A stretch of DNA of 64,000 nt from Ptychodera flava (lineage: Eukaryota > Hemichordata > Enteropneusta > Ptychoderidae), in contig NC_091936.1 of NCBI RefSeq assembly GCF_041260155.1, forward strand, positions 39,506,866-39,570,865. Direction: 5' to 3'. Position numbers and translations under genes: made by a program. Below the pieces are notes generated by a model. It saw only the letters and a list, made by a program, of their open reading frames with translations. It was not told the origin of the DNA and searched no databases. Positions within the stretch are counted from its first letter, which is position 1. Every line of letters starts with the position of its first letter. Below, in pieces: positions 1 to 11,637 of the stretch.

Positions 1-109
1 TCTTCATAGATAGCCCAAGATCTTTGTTTCTCTTCAAGAGTGATTGAGGACACGACACAAAAATTTGAACATCCGTATGACTTTTACACACACACAGACA
101 CACAGACAT

Positions 110-118
<9 letters not shown>

Positions 119-168
<50 letters not shown>

Positions 169-190
169 ATCTATATATATATCGAAGTAT
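119..190. repeat. (CT)n then TA-rich microsatellite
   Basis: A CT run of about 40 bases passes into TATATATA-rich sequence. It produces artefactual SLSLSL and IYIYI reading frames. Confidence 0.95.
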
Positions 191-531
191 ACAGATGTCC
201 TCGTCAGGAATCACAGTGCTTGATGCTAAAGCAGAGTGTTATAAATAGTAACACGAGTTGGTCTCCAAGTGCCGACACGAAAACAAATTTTACTTGTCAA
301 ATTTCAATCCAACCCACAACACCAAATGGTTTGACCCAACCTGATACGTCTATGTAAGCACCTGAAGCAAATTTCACACAATAAAATCTACCCATCTGAC
401 GATCGCGTGTATGCGTGAAACTCGAGTAATAGGTACCAAACATACTTGATGTGTTCTCATATTTATTGTAATGTTGCTCTGCATCCCTGCATCGAGCACT
501 TTACCCCTCTGAGAAGATACAAACAAGTTTT

Positions 532-632
<101 letters not shown>

Positions 633-729
633 GATATTGATTATGTATGCTTTGTCATGTTTTGTGGGGATGGGCTTTTTACTCCATTGTGTTTCTTCAA
701 GTATAGTGTTTTTCGTTGGTGTAAACCAT

Positions 730-1255
730 ACTGTTAATATAGAAATAACGGACGACGCGCTGACCATTAACGTTTATTTGTGGGCAAGGGCGAAAGGAAA
801 GCCAAAAATTAACGGGCGAGGCTTGCCGAGCCCGTTAATTTGGCTTTCCTCGAGCCCGCGCCCACAAATAAACGTTAATGGTCACCGTGGAGTCTGTTAT
901 TTCCATTATATTATCAGCGAACCCAAGAAAACCGTCAAAATATCCGAAAATTTCAGGAGCGAACGACAACTGGTCCCCAGAAACTGAGCATTACGCGACG
1001 CACTGTCACGCGCGCTGAAAAAATTGACCAATCTGGAGACGTTTTCAGAAAAAATATCTCAACTTGACCTACAAGTGCTCCATTTTATTTTGTGATTGAT
1101 TATGATTTACGTTTGAGCTGTAAAGTTACGATACTTTGAGTTGTTAATCTTATTATTCATATTCACGGGCATATAAACAGACCATTACTGTGTATTTGTG
1201 GTCAGTCACGTGGTTCAGCTCGACCAATCAAAATGCGACAGGCAGTGCATGGTAA
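730..1255. mobile_element. Insertion with foldback core in intron of DUF4440 copy A
   Basis: Absent from the matching intron of copies B and C, where GTGTCAACCATAC runs almost directly into ATCCTTAC. The left part is a GC-rich palindrome (737-912) whose arms begin GAAATAAC and contain GACCATTAACGTTTATTTG. A weaker version (GACCATTACTGTGTATTTGTGG) recurs near the right end. Flanks TAATATA on both sides may be a target duplication. Non-coding, family unknown. Confidence 0.6.
737..912. repeat. Long hairpin (foldback)
   Basis: Arms of about 80 bases pair around GGCGAGGCTTGCCGAGCCC. Outer parts GAAATAACGGAC / GTCTGTTATTTC pair less exactly than the inner TGACCATTAACGTTTATTTG / CAAATAAACGTTAATGGTCA. 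Confidence 0.8.
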
Positions 1256-1311
1256 TATAATCCTTATATAATTGCTCTTTCAAAAATCAAGTCTAATTGT
1301 TTTATACTGAC

Positions 1312-1468
1312 CTTCTCTACCGTTCAGTGGTTTTTGTCCCGGATGCAACATTTTTGCATCAGCGGTATACATCTGCGCCAGACCTTTTTTGTCTCCTGCA
1401 TTCATCAAGTCTTCGTACTTCTGCTCTCTTTCTTCCATGATTGCCCGCAAATCCGGAGTTGTTGCCAT
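1312..1468 (-). CDS. DUF4440/SnoaL-like gene copy A, exon 1 (partial gene)
   Basis: First coding exon of a small NTF2-fold (DUF4440/SnoaL-like) protein. It starts MATTPDLRAIM, runs through DLMNAGDKKGLAQMY and ends after GQKPLNGRE; the last base G joins AG of the next exon. The donor is GTCAGT at 1311-1306. An upstream in-frame ATG at 1480 (MQTTMATT) exists, but the start at 1468 is the one shared with copies B and C. Exon 2 is not in the window: position 1 aligns with sequence about 135 bases short of exon 2 in copy B, so it should lie just left of the edge. The intron has gained a (TA)n tract and a roughly 525-bp insertion relative to B. DUF4440 proteins are small cone-fold proteins, many without a known reaction, so no substrate is proposed. 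Confidence 0.8.
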
Positions 1469-3423
1469 AGTCGTCTGCATGATTAAGGGGCAGCAAAGAA
1501 TGAAACGCTTGATTCACAACCAAATACTTCTATATCCATTACGTTGTACATCTGTCCATTCTGTAACAAGTTTCGCCTTATACTCTGTTTGACTAAACTG
1601 TACGATTGTACCCAATTGACCACATAATCCGTTAGAAGCTGTTTTAAGGTATGACCTGCTATTGCGATAAGCCTCCAGCGTTTGTGTTCGGTAGCACAAA
1701 TTAATGAAGAGTATTAGGGAGGGCAATTAACAGACATGGACTGTTTTCTTAACAGGAATACTATACAGAGATAGCGAGGGTAAAGAAATAGGCGCACACA
1801 CGACACAGGTAAGGCTTGTATAAGACAAAAATGTTTAGTAGATGAGATATCATTGATAATATTGCTTGCAATATCCTGCGGCAAATCCGGTCTATTCTTT
1901 GCTGAGGAAACAATTGGCAGCACACAACTAATTACTGGATCCAAGTGTCTTCAATTTGTCGGTGGTGTAATCTTCTTTTGTATTTTCAGTTCAAAGAAGA
2001 TATCCACAGATGTTATAGTTTATAATAAGTGGTAAAAATTGGAGGGTGGGGGATATGTAAGCTGTTTTTAAATGTGGTTTGTCGCTACCGTTGTCTTTTG
2101 ACTGTTTTTGTTCGGCTGCGTGACAGCCTCCATCTATCAAACGGTTCTGCTTTAGAATCTATAGCTTGGTGCCAACTATGCAAAGCTAATTACAAATAGC
2201 CATATATACAAGCCACTGTCTCTGATTTCCGCTGAACATGTTAAAACTAGACGTAAAACTCTGAACAGTAAACAAAGACCTTAATTTATTCCGGATATTT
2301 TTGTAGTCAGTATCAATTAAACAATGGCGAATAGCAAAGTTGTTGAGCCATTGTGTTGAACGCACGTTTGCTTTTGATTGCCATTACACTTAAAACTACA
2401 AACCTTTTTGAGCAAAAGCTAGAAATGCAAATTTTATTAGAAGTTATGTATAAACCGAAACGTTGCATAAGGCGGAATTGTAAATGATGGGACTTCGACC
2501 AAGACTAACCGAATGAATGAATTTTGAATTGCTGATGAAAGCATAAACAAGGGTGTGGCCTAATTTTTGCGCCTCTGTCCAAACCGGTAAATAAGTCAAG
2601 AGAATCAGTATTGGAAACATTGATGACCCCGTGGCAGATGATGAAACCCCATCCAAAAGACATTTCCGGAGTAAATTCTGAGCACTTTTTTCATATTTTC
2701 GTTCCTGTTTGCTACTCACTGTTATTTCATGGCCAGACTGCACATACCGTTAAAACCGATTTGTCTGGAATTAAATTTATTTCAGTGATAAAAATGACAG
2801 TAATATTGACAAGATTTTCAGCAGAAAGAGTGTTTTACCAAGGCGTCGCTCTTTTCCCTGATCTAGTGAACACAGCGCACTGTGTCTCGTAAGGTTCAAA
2901 ATAAATATTCGTTACTCTCCGCTTTCGATTGCATTGATTACGGTATCGTTATCACTGTCATTGTACATTTTCAAATAATGTAACGTCACACGTATTTGCT
3001 TTTTCCCTTTATTAAGCAGAATGTACCGGATTGCTATTGCGACTCACATTCACACAGAACTTGAGATTTTCACATGGATGCAGTTTCCTGCAGAAAAACT
3101 GCATATTTGAATGTACTGTCCTTCTCGCCAAAAACAAGCCAGAATGTAGATGACACTGGCGTCTGTTCCCGCTACTCGTTGCTAAGGCAGGGCGAGAAGC
3201 AAAGAGAACTATAAATGCCGTGCTCCAGGACACAATATCACAGCTAAGGGACTGGTCAGTTTCTTCGGCCGGGGAGGGGGGTGGATTATTTTTTGCCGAC
3301 GCCAAAAAGTGACTGACCCCTCCATTCCAAATTTTGAAAACAGGGTGACTCCCCTATTCCAAATTGCGAAAAAAGGGTGACCTCCCCTCCGCGCGACAAC
3401 GGTAAAACAAAAGGTGGATATAA

Positions 3424-3427
<4 letters not shown>

Positions 3428-3497
<70 letters not shown>
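3428..3497. repeat. (TA)n microsatellite inside the Harbinger-like element
   Basis: About 68 bases of TA. Confidence 0.95.
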
Positions 3498-3502
<5 letters not shown>

Positions 3503-4204
3503 TTATATTTTATAGATATTTATTTTCAACAGTCATTCTGTGTTTTAATGAAATTGTTGACATGTCAGTTGTAAGATAGGAATTTCAAAGAGTCAATTTT
3601 AAAGTTTGAACACAGTACATTTTGAATGAGCTGTGAATGTATTTCACACTTTCTATGCTTAGCCAGATGTCCTGAACTGTTGTACAGAAATGGATGTCAA
3701 TCATTGATATCAGAGAGGAAAAAACAGTAAATCAAAAACTTTGATGGGTGACCGCCCATCACCGAAGTCAAAAACAGGGTGAACCCCCCCCCTCCCCATG
3801 AATCCAGCCATTCTATTAAATCTCCTGAGAAGCCACAGAGAGCTGTTTTAGCCAAATCTGATGTGTGCAGTGTCTGAGAGGACCTTTTCTTGTAACATTG
3901 AAACCATAAAAGCACAGCTAATAATGACGAAATCTGCCTTGTTTTAACTGTTATTTTAGTCATAAAAAACATCTTTTTAGAGAAAACCTGAGACACAAAG
4001 GAAAATAGTTGCATCAATGAGAACAAGAGATATCTTGTCATTTTTCTATCTCTAAAATAAGTCACTGTATCAAATATATATATATTGTGAAATATTTGTG
4101 CATGTTGCTTTCTCATACTGAATTCTCATAGAGACTACAGAAAAGTATCAGGAATTTGTTATGCTTTCCATATGTACTGTATATTTCATAATGGTTCACA
4201 TTCA

Positions 4205-4515
4205 CTTAGCAAAATCAAGATATCTCTGAAATATATCTCTGATTTATTAAAGTATGGCGCCCGAAGGGCAAACCGAAAAATATGAAACATCCTGATATCT
4301 CTGATATATATGTCTTGCATATTAAAGTCATGCACCGGAAGGGCGTGCTGAAAAATGTCTGATATATAAAAGTAATGCGCTTGAAGAGCACACTGAAAAA
4401 TATTGAACATAGAGATATCTCTGATATATGTGTGCCTGATATGTTAAAGTCAGGCTTACTGAAAAATATCTCTGATCATTAAAGTTATGCGCCCGAAGGG
4501 CGCGCCGAATAATGC
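4205..4515. repeat. Minisatellite of about five 50-70-bp units
   Basis: Each unit has CTCTGATATAT, then TTAAAGTNATGCG, a small hairpin of the form GCGCCCGAAGGGCGC, and GAAAAAT. Lies within the transposon at 3248-4711. Confidence 0.75.
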
Positions 4516-4887
4516 AACTGAATGATGAAATTTGTGGCTGACGCGATGCATTTTAGGCAATGATGAGCCTGTGTCAAAATTCAAAATTACACTGCCCCCC
4601 CCCCATTTGGCATTTCAAAAACATGATGACCCCCCCAACACAAAAGTCAAAAACAGGGTGACCCCCCATGAATCCACCGCCCCCCCAGGCCGAAAAAAAC
4701 TGACCAGTCCCTAAGTCCAGTGTAAAGCTCTGTGAAAGTGAGGAGGTGGCCAAGCTCTGTGATAGTGAGAAGGTACTCTCACAACTACGCAGTGACACCG
4801 TCTGAAATACAGTACTGGTCCACCAATGTCATAACAACTAATAGTTCCATAACTTTCAAATATATGAAATGCTGACACAGTACTCAC

Positions 4888-4978
4888 CGTGTGTATTCAG
4901 CAATTGCCCTGAGTAGACTGACAGACAAGTCTCATTCACAGTCCCATGCACCGCAATCGATTGAGTGAAGGGCGCCAT
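4888..4978 (-). other. Conserved 91-nt exon F, unit A (candidate 5' leader exon)
   Basis: Starts ATGGCGCCC, stays open for 30 codons (MAPFTQSIAVHGTVNETCLS...) and ends in a consensus donor, G|GTGAGT. It lies downstream of D1 and upstream of DUF4440 copy A on the same strand. A good acceptor (TATTTCAG) at about 4803-4810 would splice it to an exon that stops after five codons. Splicing instead to the acceptor just before exon 1 of copy A would make it a leader with a short upstream ORF. The role is inference. Confidence 0.35.
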
Positions 4979-5114
4979 CGTAGTCAGCTATAACAATTAC
5001 AATGCTGCAAACTCTGTCCATTCTTACAGGAACAATCGAATTGTTGCATGCTACAGGGACTATGGAACTATTGTATCCTAAAGAACGACGTTACAGCTGA
5101 ACTGAAAGATTATT

Positions 5115-5879
5115 TATCTCAATTTCAATTGTCGACATCCGGTAAATATTCGCCCTCCATTTCCGGACAACAACATCTTTGCTTGAAGGTGCTCTAGTGG
5201 TTACGAACGCGTTTCAATTCGTCCCAAACACCTCTTCGATATCAGTTCCACTAGTAGGATTATCAAGGGCATTAATTATCTCTGCAACAAACCACGTTTT
5301 CGATTAGATAAACGTACAATATTTTATCATCAAACACAACAAAAACAAAACAAAATAAAGCATATATGTTTTATACACAGGTGATAAAGAAAGTGCCAAC
5401 TTTTCATTTCAAGAGTTTGGCTTGCATCCGAATAATGTCTTAAAAGTGTACAAATAGCGTACAAGTTACAGAGCAGATTAATTGAGTACAATAACTTGTG
5501 TGTATACATTGCATCTACCTTGTTATAATTTTTAGGGATCTGATGCCCCCGGGATTTTTACTGATCCTTATTTCAGGAAAAGTTTTACCCCCCTCCCCCG
5601 AAATGGGTCGAAACAGAGAGCCCTGCTGTTGTAATTAAAGTAATGTCCCTCATTCATGTATGTCCTAGCTCCTTTCAACTTTTTTCAACTTTTTCAAAAA
5701 TCAAGTTTCTTTGTCTGATACTGACTTTGACTGCCATTCAGTCTTATCTTCTGTACACAACCACTTTCCATTTTGGTGAACAGCTGCGCGATACCTTTAG
5801 AGTCTCCCGAGTTGTCGAAATCTTTGAGTTTCAGTACACTCTTAGTGAAGACTATCCGAAAATTATCCGTTGTCGCCAT
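5115..5879 (-). pseudogene. Decayed DUF4440 paralogue D1
   Basis: Exon 1 (5879-5726) starts MATTDNFRIVFTKSV and keeps SGDSKGIAQLF, but the stretch equivalent to TTDAKMLNPGQ is shortened and diverged. Its donor is GTCAGT. Exon 2 (from 5281, acceptor TTGCAG) begins EIINALDNPTSGTDIEEVFG and then meets an in-frame stop after GTN. Downstream, NAFVTTRAPSSKDVVVRKW is still recognisable in the same frame. This is a second, older lineage of the DUF4440 family, present once in each tandem unit. The stop sits in the middle of the domain, so it is called a pseudogene, although a truncated product cannot be excluded. Confidence 0.6.
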
Positions 5880-6384
5880 GGCAATCTGGTAAATGTTGGG
5901 TTATTTGCTTCTCTTGCATCAAGTTTTGCACCGTAACCTCCCTTGGTGGTAATTTACTCCGGTTTTCTTACACTTTTCTTTTGCTGCTTAACCAACAAAG
6001 TAGTATAGGTGGCGTTGGTTCAATTATATAACACTTATAACTATAATTGTTATACACCTGCGTCTGTAACCTATGGAGTTTCGTCGTACAGTAAGTTTCG
6101 GTATCACAGGACGCGTAGTCCAATAACTTTGACGCAGAGTACAATAACTTTAGGTGTTATTGGACGCTATTTGACCTTTGGCCTCAAAAGACCTTTACAT
6201 CAACGAGGGGAAGAAGAAGAGATCTTTTTAAATTTTTAACAAAAAATATACTGTGAATTTGAGCGAAATTATGCTGCTGACCTACAATTTCTACCCCGTG
6301 CCATTGTGCTGCGCGGGTTGTTTTGTCACACCTTGACGATTACGCGTATGCCAACGAGTGAAATAATTGAAAGTCTACGCTTTT

Positions 6385-6815
6385 CATTGAGGCGCATAAT
6401 ACCTTAAAGTTTACCTGCTTTTGGACCTGCACTTTGAATTGAAAATATTGGCAAATGTTGGGCGATTTGTAATTTCTCTAGCAAAAAAATTTGCATGGTG
6501 ACCCCCAATTTTTACTCTTGACTTTCAAAGAGTATGGTTGAAATATTGCTTGGTAAAAGCTAGAGCAATAGTTGAAGTCTTTCTTTGAGACTCATTAACG
6601 TTTGATTAAGGCGCATACGACCTCTGGAGCTCTAGTTTGAATAGCAAATATCGGTAAATCTTGGGCAATTTGTAAATTCTCTAGCACAAAAATTTTGCAC
6701 GGTGACATCCAATTTTTCCCTTGATTTTGAAGAGTATGGTTGATATATTTATTGAGAAAGGCTTGAGCAAAAGTTGAAGTCTTTCTAGACGCATGCTACC
6801 ATAAAGTTTACCTGC
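6385..6815 (-). repeat. Tandem pair of about 205-bp half-MITE units
   Basis: Two successive copies of a unit running from GCGCATAATACCTTAAAGTT through TTTGTAATTTCTCTAGCA and GCACGGTGAC to AAAGAGTATGGTTGA. The unit corresponds to one half of the TTAA-flanked MITE plus a TTTACCTGCCTCTGG linker. Confidence 0.7.
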
Positions 6816-7260
6816 CTCTGGAGGTTTTATATCCCATAATTGACCTGCTTGGCGGCTCTATGTTGAGAAAAGGTCGATTACATGCTCACTTCAAAAGGAG
6901 TTCAATTATGTGAATGTCAAGGGAAAAAACGGCAAAATTCGGCCGATTTTGGAAACTTTTGACCGCTCCAGCGGACCGTTCGTTTGGGGGTCGGGGTGCC
7001 TCAAAACGCCCTCACACGGCCGTGTACTCGACTCTGCTTCCTTGAGGGGACAGCATTTTCTGAAGCTTACATATCCCTTTGAGTAAAAAATCTGTTTTAA
7101 TCACGTGACGTATCTTTCACATCTTAATGTAAAGTTCAACGGCTGCATGTAGGAAATATTTAATTCGGGGACTACTTTCCTTACGGACTATCTTCGCGGC
7201 TAACCAAGTTATTCAGCCTTACAGTGAACTAATCTTCTAATTTTAAAGCTCTTGGTGTAT
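6808..7260 (-). repeat. Composite repeat, reverse copy
   Basis: Contains, in reverse, the family landmarks CTGCTTGGCGG, GACCGCTCCAGCGGACC, CGCCCTCACACGGCCGTGTA, CCTTGAGGGGACAGCATTTT and GGACTATCTTCGCGGCTAAC. The same landmarks occur at 15690-16190 and 29720-34010. Confidence 0.7.
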
Positions 7261-8399
7261 GAAAACTTTCTACAGTCTTTTGTGTTCCAAAATAAAAAAA
7301 TAATATATTTTTCTTCATAGAGTTCAGACAGAGTTGGCGGCTAGTTTGAATTAAAACAATCGGTAAACTTACAGTGGTCAGAAATTCAGTCTTTTCTGGT
7401 TTTTGAATTTAGAGAGAATCGGATGGTGGCCTAGTTTGAAGAGTTGAACGTATGGGAAACATTGTTTATCTGAACCCAGTAATAGGGATTCTACTACAGC
7501 AACTGCGACCACACAGTACAGCCTGCACCACAGCATTAATTTCTCCACTTGTATTATTGGACTCCAAATTCTTGTAGGAGATTGTTCCTTAATTAATCTA
7601 CAGACCCTTGGGCATCTGATCAAATCTATCCGTCATATGTACGTCACCACGACATGAACTGATGGTACAATTTTGAGGTGTGACTCCAGTACGTAGAAGT
7701 CAAAAGTGACCCGGTGTGACAGTGAGGTAAGTCCGCATGATGTGACTCAGAAAGGCGCTAAATGACAGGAGATAGTCTTGAAAAAACTATATATTTTCTG
7801 CCGTTAAGATTGGTTTTGATGTGATTTGCATCTTAGCAATTTTGCAATACATTGAGGAACAGTAAGTGAATGGAAAGCCCGAGGTCACGTGACCACTGCA
7901 ATTTATCCCTGTTCTTCATAACTTAGTTTAGGAATTTGCCGCACGTAGATGCTGTCTTCCACTTTGGCTTAGAATGTTCAAATTGGAGCATTCACGTTCG
8001 CTAAAACACACACATGGATTGCTCTATTTAGAAAAGACGTTCGGTATTATCATTTTGCATTCTCAATTTTAGGGTATTAAATCCTTCCAAAGCTATGCTT
8101 CTAACTACTTATTCACTCGCATTTTACTATAACGGTGCTACTATCATGGTCGACAGTCGCAGCTGAAGTTCTCCATTTACACGCGTCTGGATGTAACGGA
8201 TGGATATTGGCACTTTTTGCAGGTGTTCGATTATTAAAATTGGGGTCGATATAGGCAAGGGTTATCTGGTTGAACTCTGTGACGTAACACGGTCTGCTGC
8301 CCTCAAATACAAAGCTCTGAGTAAACCATGAATTCGATACAAATATAACGGTAATAGAAATCATTATGACATCTTTTATTGATTCGCATACTACTTTCA

Positions 8400-8815
8400 A
8401 CTTTACTTGCCTCTGGAGCTGCACTTTGAAGTAAAAATATCGGCAAATCTTGGGCCATTTGTAATTTCTCTAGCATAAAAATTTGCACGGTGACCCCAAA
8501 TTTTATCCTTGATTTTCAAAGAGTATGGTTGAAATATTGCTCGAGAAAAGCTTGAACGAAAGTCTAAGCCTTTCATTGAGGCGCATACAACCTCAAAATT
8601 TACCTGTCTCTAGAGCTGTACTTTGAATTGAAAATAAAGCATTACGTAGTATTTGTAATATTTACAGTAAAATAAATTGCACGGTGACTCCCAATCTTTA
8701 TTCTTGATTTTCAAAGAGTATGGTTGAAATATTACTGACGTAAAGTTGGATCAACATTTTAAGCCTTTCATTGAGGCACATGCTACCTTAAAGTTTACCT
8801 GCCTCTGGTAACGGA
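8400..8815 (-). repeat. Second tandem pair of about 205-bp half-MITE units
   Basis: Same unit as 6385-6815: CCTCTGGAGCTGCACTTTGA...AAGCCTTTCATTGAGGCGCA repeated twice, so this tandem form exists at two sites about 2 kb apart. Confidence 0.7.
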
Positions 8816-9439
8816 TGGTTGCTCTCATATTTCTCAACTGGGCGATCACTAAATTTATGGTCGTCATGGCAATGGTAAGCTCGTAAACTCCATGACGGAA
8901 CACTGTCTACGGCCATCAAACGCCAACCCTCACCCTCTCAGGATGCCATGAACTCATTAAAAAATTAATCGTAAAAAAATTGTCATTTCTTTTTGATCAG
9001 GCGGACCGTTGATTGTTGTTTTCCTTCCAAAGACAACAAAGTTGCAGTCGTCAAACTAATAAATTGACATGTGACAAGTAACGTCCGCAATTTACTGCCA
9101 TCAATCTCATCAGGTTAGTGTTCTATGACTAAGGAGATTTGAGATTGGCTGGTGACTTAGTTTGAACAGATGAAAGTTTTCATATCCGATAACTCAGTTT
9201 GAAGAGTTGAAAGCGTCGGAAAACTTTGTGACCTCAACAAAGAATCACGGACGCTTCCCTCGAATACGGCCACACTACCTTGGGTCACCCCGGGTCATTA
9301 AACCTAGACTGTGCCAAACGTATATTGCTTGGCATAGCGAAAGGCGGACCCCACATAATTTGAATTATTTCAAATGTTAGTAGACAAGACGATCATCTTT
9401 TCATTTACTTAAATGTTGATACTAATCGAATGCCTCCAT

Positions 9440-10060
9440 AAATTATAGCAAGGGTCACCTTAAATGTTTTGTATATCGTCTACCGTATGCTTATGACTAT
9501 CTTCGTGGGCAACCAAAGCACTCCGTTTTACAGTGAAATTATCAGCATAAAGGTTCCAAGGATATTGGGAGAATATCAGACAAGCTACACAAACAAAACA
9601 ACAAAACAAACCACTGTTGCCATTTTGGATTGACCTTGGGTCACTCAGGGTCATCAACCTCTCAACTTCACAGGCGTAAAAAGTTTTACGCATGCCGTGC
9701 TTTACTGTTTCTGGTTCCGATTAATTCGGGAATACATTGAGCCGATGACCACCCATAGTGTTTTGATTGGATTACAGTTTGCCTCCGTGTGGAGGCTTTT
9801 GATCCCAAAATTGATCTATTAGACGGCTGTATGAATCTATTAGAAGGCGGTAAGACGAAATTAATTAATTAAATATAAGCTAAATCTGTAATTTATGGTT
9901 ATTCATTTGAATTTTTAGAGAAAAAATCGCACATTTTGGCTAATTCGGGCACTTTGTGCGCTCCAGCGGAGATCTTTTTCGTTAGACGTGTCCAGAAACG
10001 CCCTCTCACGGCCCAGTACTCGACTGAGCTTCTTTAATATGTACGACATCACTTTTCTGG
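9440..10060 (-). repeat. Composite repeat, diverged reverse copy
   Basis: Landmarks GACTATCTTCGTGGGCAACC, GACCTTGGGTCACTCAGGGT, CGCTCCAGCGGAGATC and CGCCCTCTCACGGCCCAGTA appear in the same order as in 6808-7260. Confidence 0.65.
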
Positions 10061-10749
10061 CCGCAACTCCTCAGCTATCCATAGACGAAAATCTCTAAGG
10101 CGGCAGAGTTGGCCTCTGTTCTCAGACGCAATATCGATGGAAGGAGACCGGGATTTTTTTCCTGTTGGAAATGTTTAAATTTGGGCTTAAACTACGCAAG
10201 CAGTGCGGCTGTTGGTCTCTGGTAGCGCTACATTTCTTTAGCATTTTCTTTGTCAATATCAAGTTATTTTCAGCTTTCAAAGGTTGCTACTAGTGATACA
10301 AATGTGACTAAAGCCGCTGCCTTAAATTCCGAATATTATGGTGATATTGCCTTACGTCGGCGGGAGGGGGTGTGGGCTGGAAACCAGGAGGTTTCCCCAG
10401 ACTTGAGGTCCCACCGTAACACTGTAAAATCAAAGTTTATAAGGAGCATGAGAGAGGGGGATACCAATGGGATTTTAAATTCAAAATAGCCGCCGACTCT
10501 ATATTAACTCTATGGAGAAAAAAGAAATTTTCGATTTTCGAAAAACAAATTGGGTGAAAATTTTTTATCCACCAAAAGCTTTAGATTGAACCCCCTCAAA
10601 TGGTAGATCAGAAAAGAATTGAAAAAGTTTGGCAGTCCGAATTACTATCCCAGAGGCGCATTCTACCTTAATCCTATAAAAAACTAAGAGTGTTACATGC
10701 TTTCTCGAAGATATTTAGTTGCGAAAGTGTCGGGCATCGGCACAGTATT

Positions 10750-10879
10750 AGAGAGATTAAGATTCCTTACGAGAACGGAACGTATACGGATACGTCATCA
10801 CATTCTGCGCGCCGTTTCATGTTTAGATGACGTCATCCGTTAGCCTGTCGTCTGCCAGTCGTTTGTGTACGTGAAACAG
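10750..10879 (+). promoter_or_regulatory. Candidate promoter and non-coding first exon with CRE
   Basis: A CpG-richer stretch carries a perfect cAMP-response palindrome TGACGTCA at 10828-10835 and ends in a consensus donor CAG|GTAAGT at 10879/10880. The next good acceptor (TTTCCAG) on this strand is at 12186, opening the Myb/SANT-like coding region. Promoter function is inferred. Confidence 0.35.
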
Positions 10880-11046
10880 GTAAGTTTCTCGTAATCGATT
10901 TCCGAGAACAATTTGCGAGTTTGTTTTTACACCAATGACAATTAGAATGTTTATGCGTGAACCCTTTTATATCACTGCACGCGTCTATTTATATCCAGAC
11001 GATTTTGTTACATTTTAGGGGTAAAAATAGACTAAAAAGTTGGGGC

Positions 11047-11637
11047 TGGCGGGGTCAACGCCCGGGGGGTTAACTCCCATAGATGGCTATACGGGGAGGG
11101 TCCGCGCGAAAGGGGTCGTTTTTTTGCACTGTTTGGTATCAGAAAGGGTATACTTTTCACGAGGTGTTGGTATGAGAAAGGGTCCGGTTTTAAACACAAA
11201 CTGACATTTGTTAAAAAATCATGCTATCAACACTGGAAACCCATGTATCTACATCCCAGATCTACCATCAAAATTTCCGATCTGTCGGTTTGACTGTTGG
11301 TACATGTACCCCTGGTACGCAAGGCGAGTGAGTCACGTATGGTATTGTATGGTATCAGATAGCTGTGGAAACGCAGCTATCTGTTGGCGGGGCGGGTAGC
11401 GTGAGTTGTTATGCGGGTCAAAGGTCAACCCGGCAACGGATATCCGTGGCGGGGTTGACCTTTGACCCGCATCGCAACTCACGCTACCCTGCCAACAGAT
11501 AGCTGCGTTTCCACAACTAGGTATCACAAAGGGTAGGGTTTTTTGCTCAAAACTGGTATCACAACAGTTTGGGTTTCCATGTTCGTGAGGAGCCCCCCCG
11601 TACTATTATCCATGGAGTTACCCCCGGGGTCAACGAT
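11047..11637. mobile_element. TIR element with nested foldback
   Basis: Outer inverted ends CCGGGGGGTTAACTCCCAT / ATGGAGTTACCCCCGG enclose GGTATCAGAAAGGGTA-type sub-repeats and an inner hairpin (11350-11526) with arms of about 85 bases (GATAGCTGTGGAAACGCAGC ... GCTGCGTTTCCACAACTA). No coding content. It lies in the putative first intron of the SANT-like gene. Confidence 0.65.

Larger units (their letters stand above)
3248..4711. mobile_element. Non-autonomous PIF/Harbinger-like element, 1464 bp
   Basis: Terminal inverted repeats GGGACTGGTCAGTTT...AAACTGACCAGTCCC, with the inverted match continuing into GGCC. Flanked by a 3-bp duplication TAA (3245-3247 and 4712-4714). Units B (about 19807) and C (about 26567) show the empty site CAGCTAAGTCCAGT. 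A TWA target and GGG ends match the PIF/Harbinger pattern. No transposase frame is seen. Inside are a (TA)n tract, repeated GGGTGACCCCCC-type strings near both ends, and a minisatellite at about 4205-4515. Confidence 0.85.
5950..10750. other. Repeat-rich intergenic stretch, no gene recognised
   Basis: Filled with diverged copies of two families: the TTAA-flanked MITE (including two short tandem arrays) and the composite repeat, mostly in reverse orientation (about 6808-7260 and 9440-10060). No long coding frame, conserved domain or splice pair was recognised. Reading frames here coincide with repeat sequence. Confidence 0.7.

Noticed and set aside
1469-1480. Upstream ATG (MQTT) as start of DUF4440 copy A
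   Set aside because: Not conserved in copies B and C; the MATTPDL start is.
3012-3305. 97-codon minus-strand frame in unit A
   Set aside because: Not preserved as a frame in unit C; the left part is the end of the Harbinger-like element. Treated as duplicated non-coding DNA.
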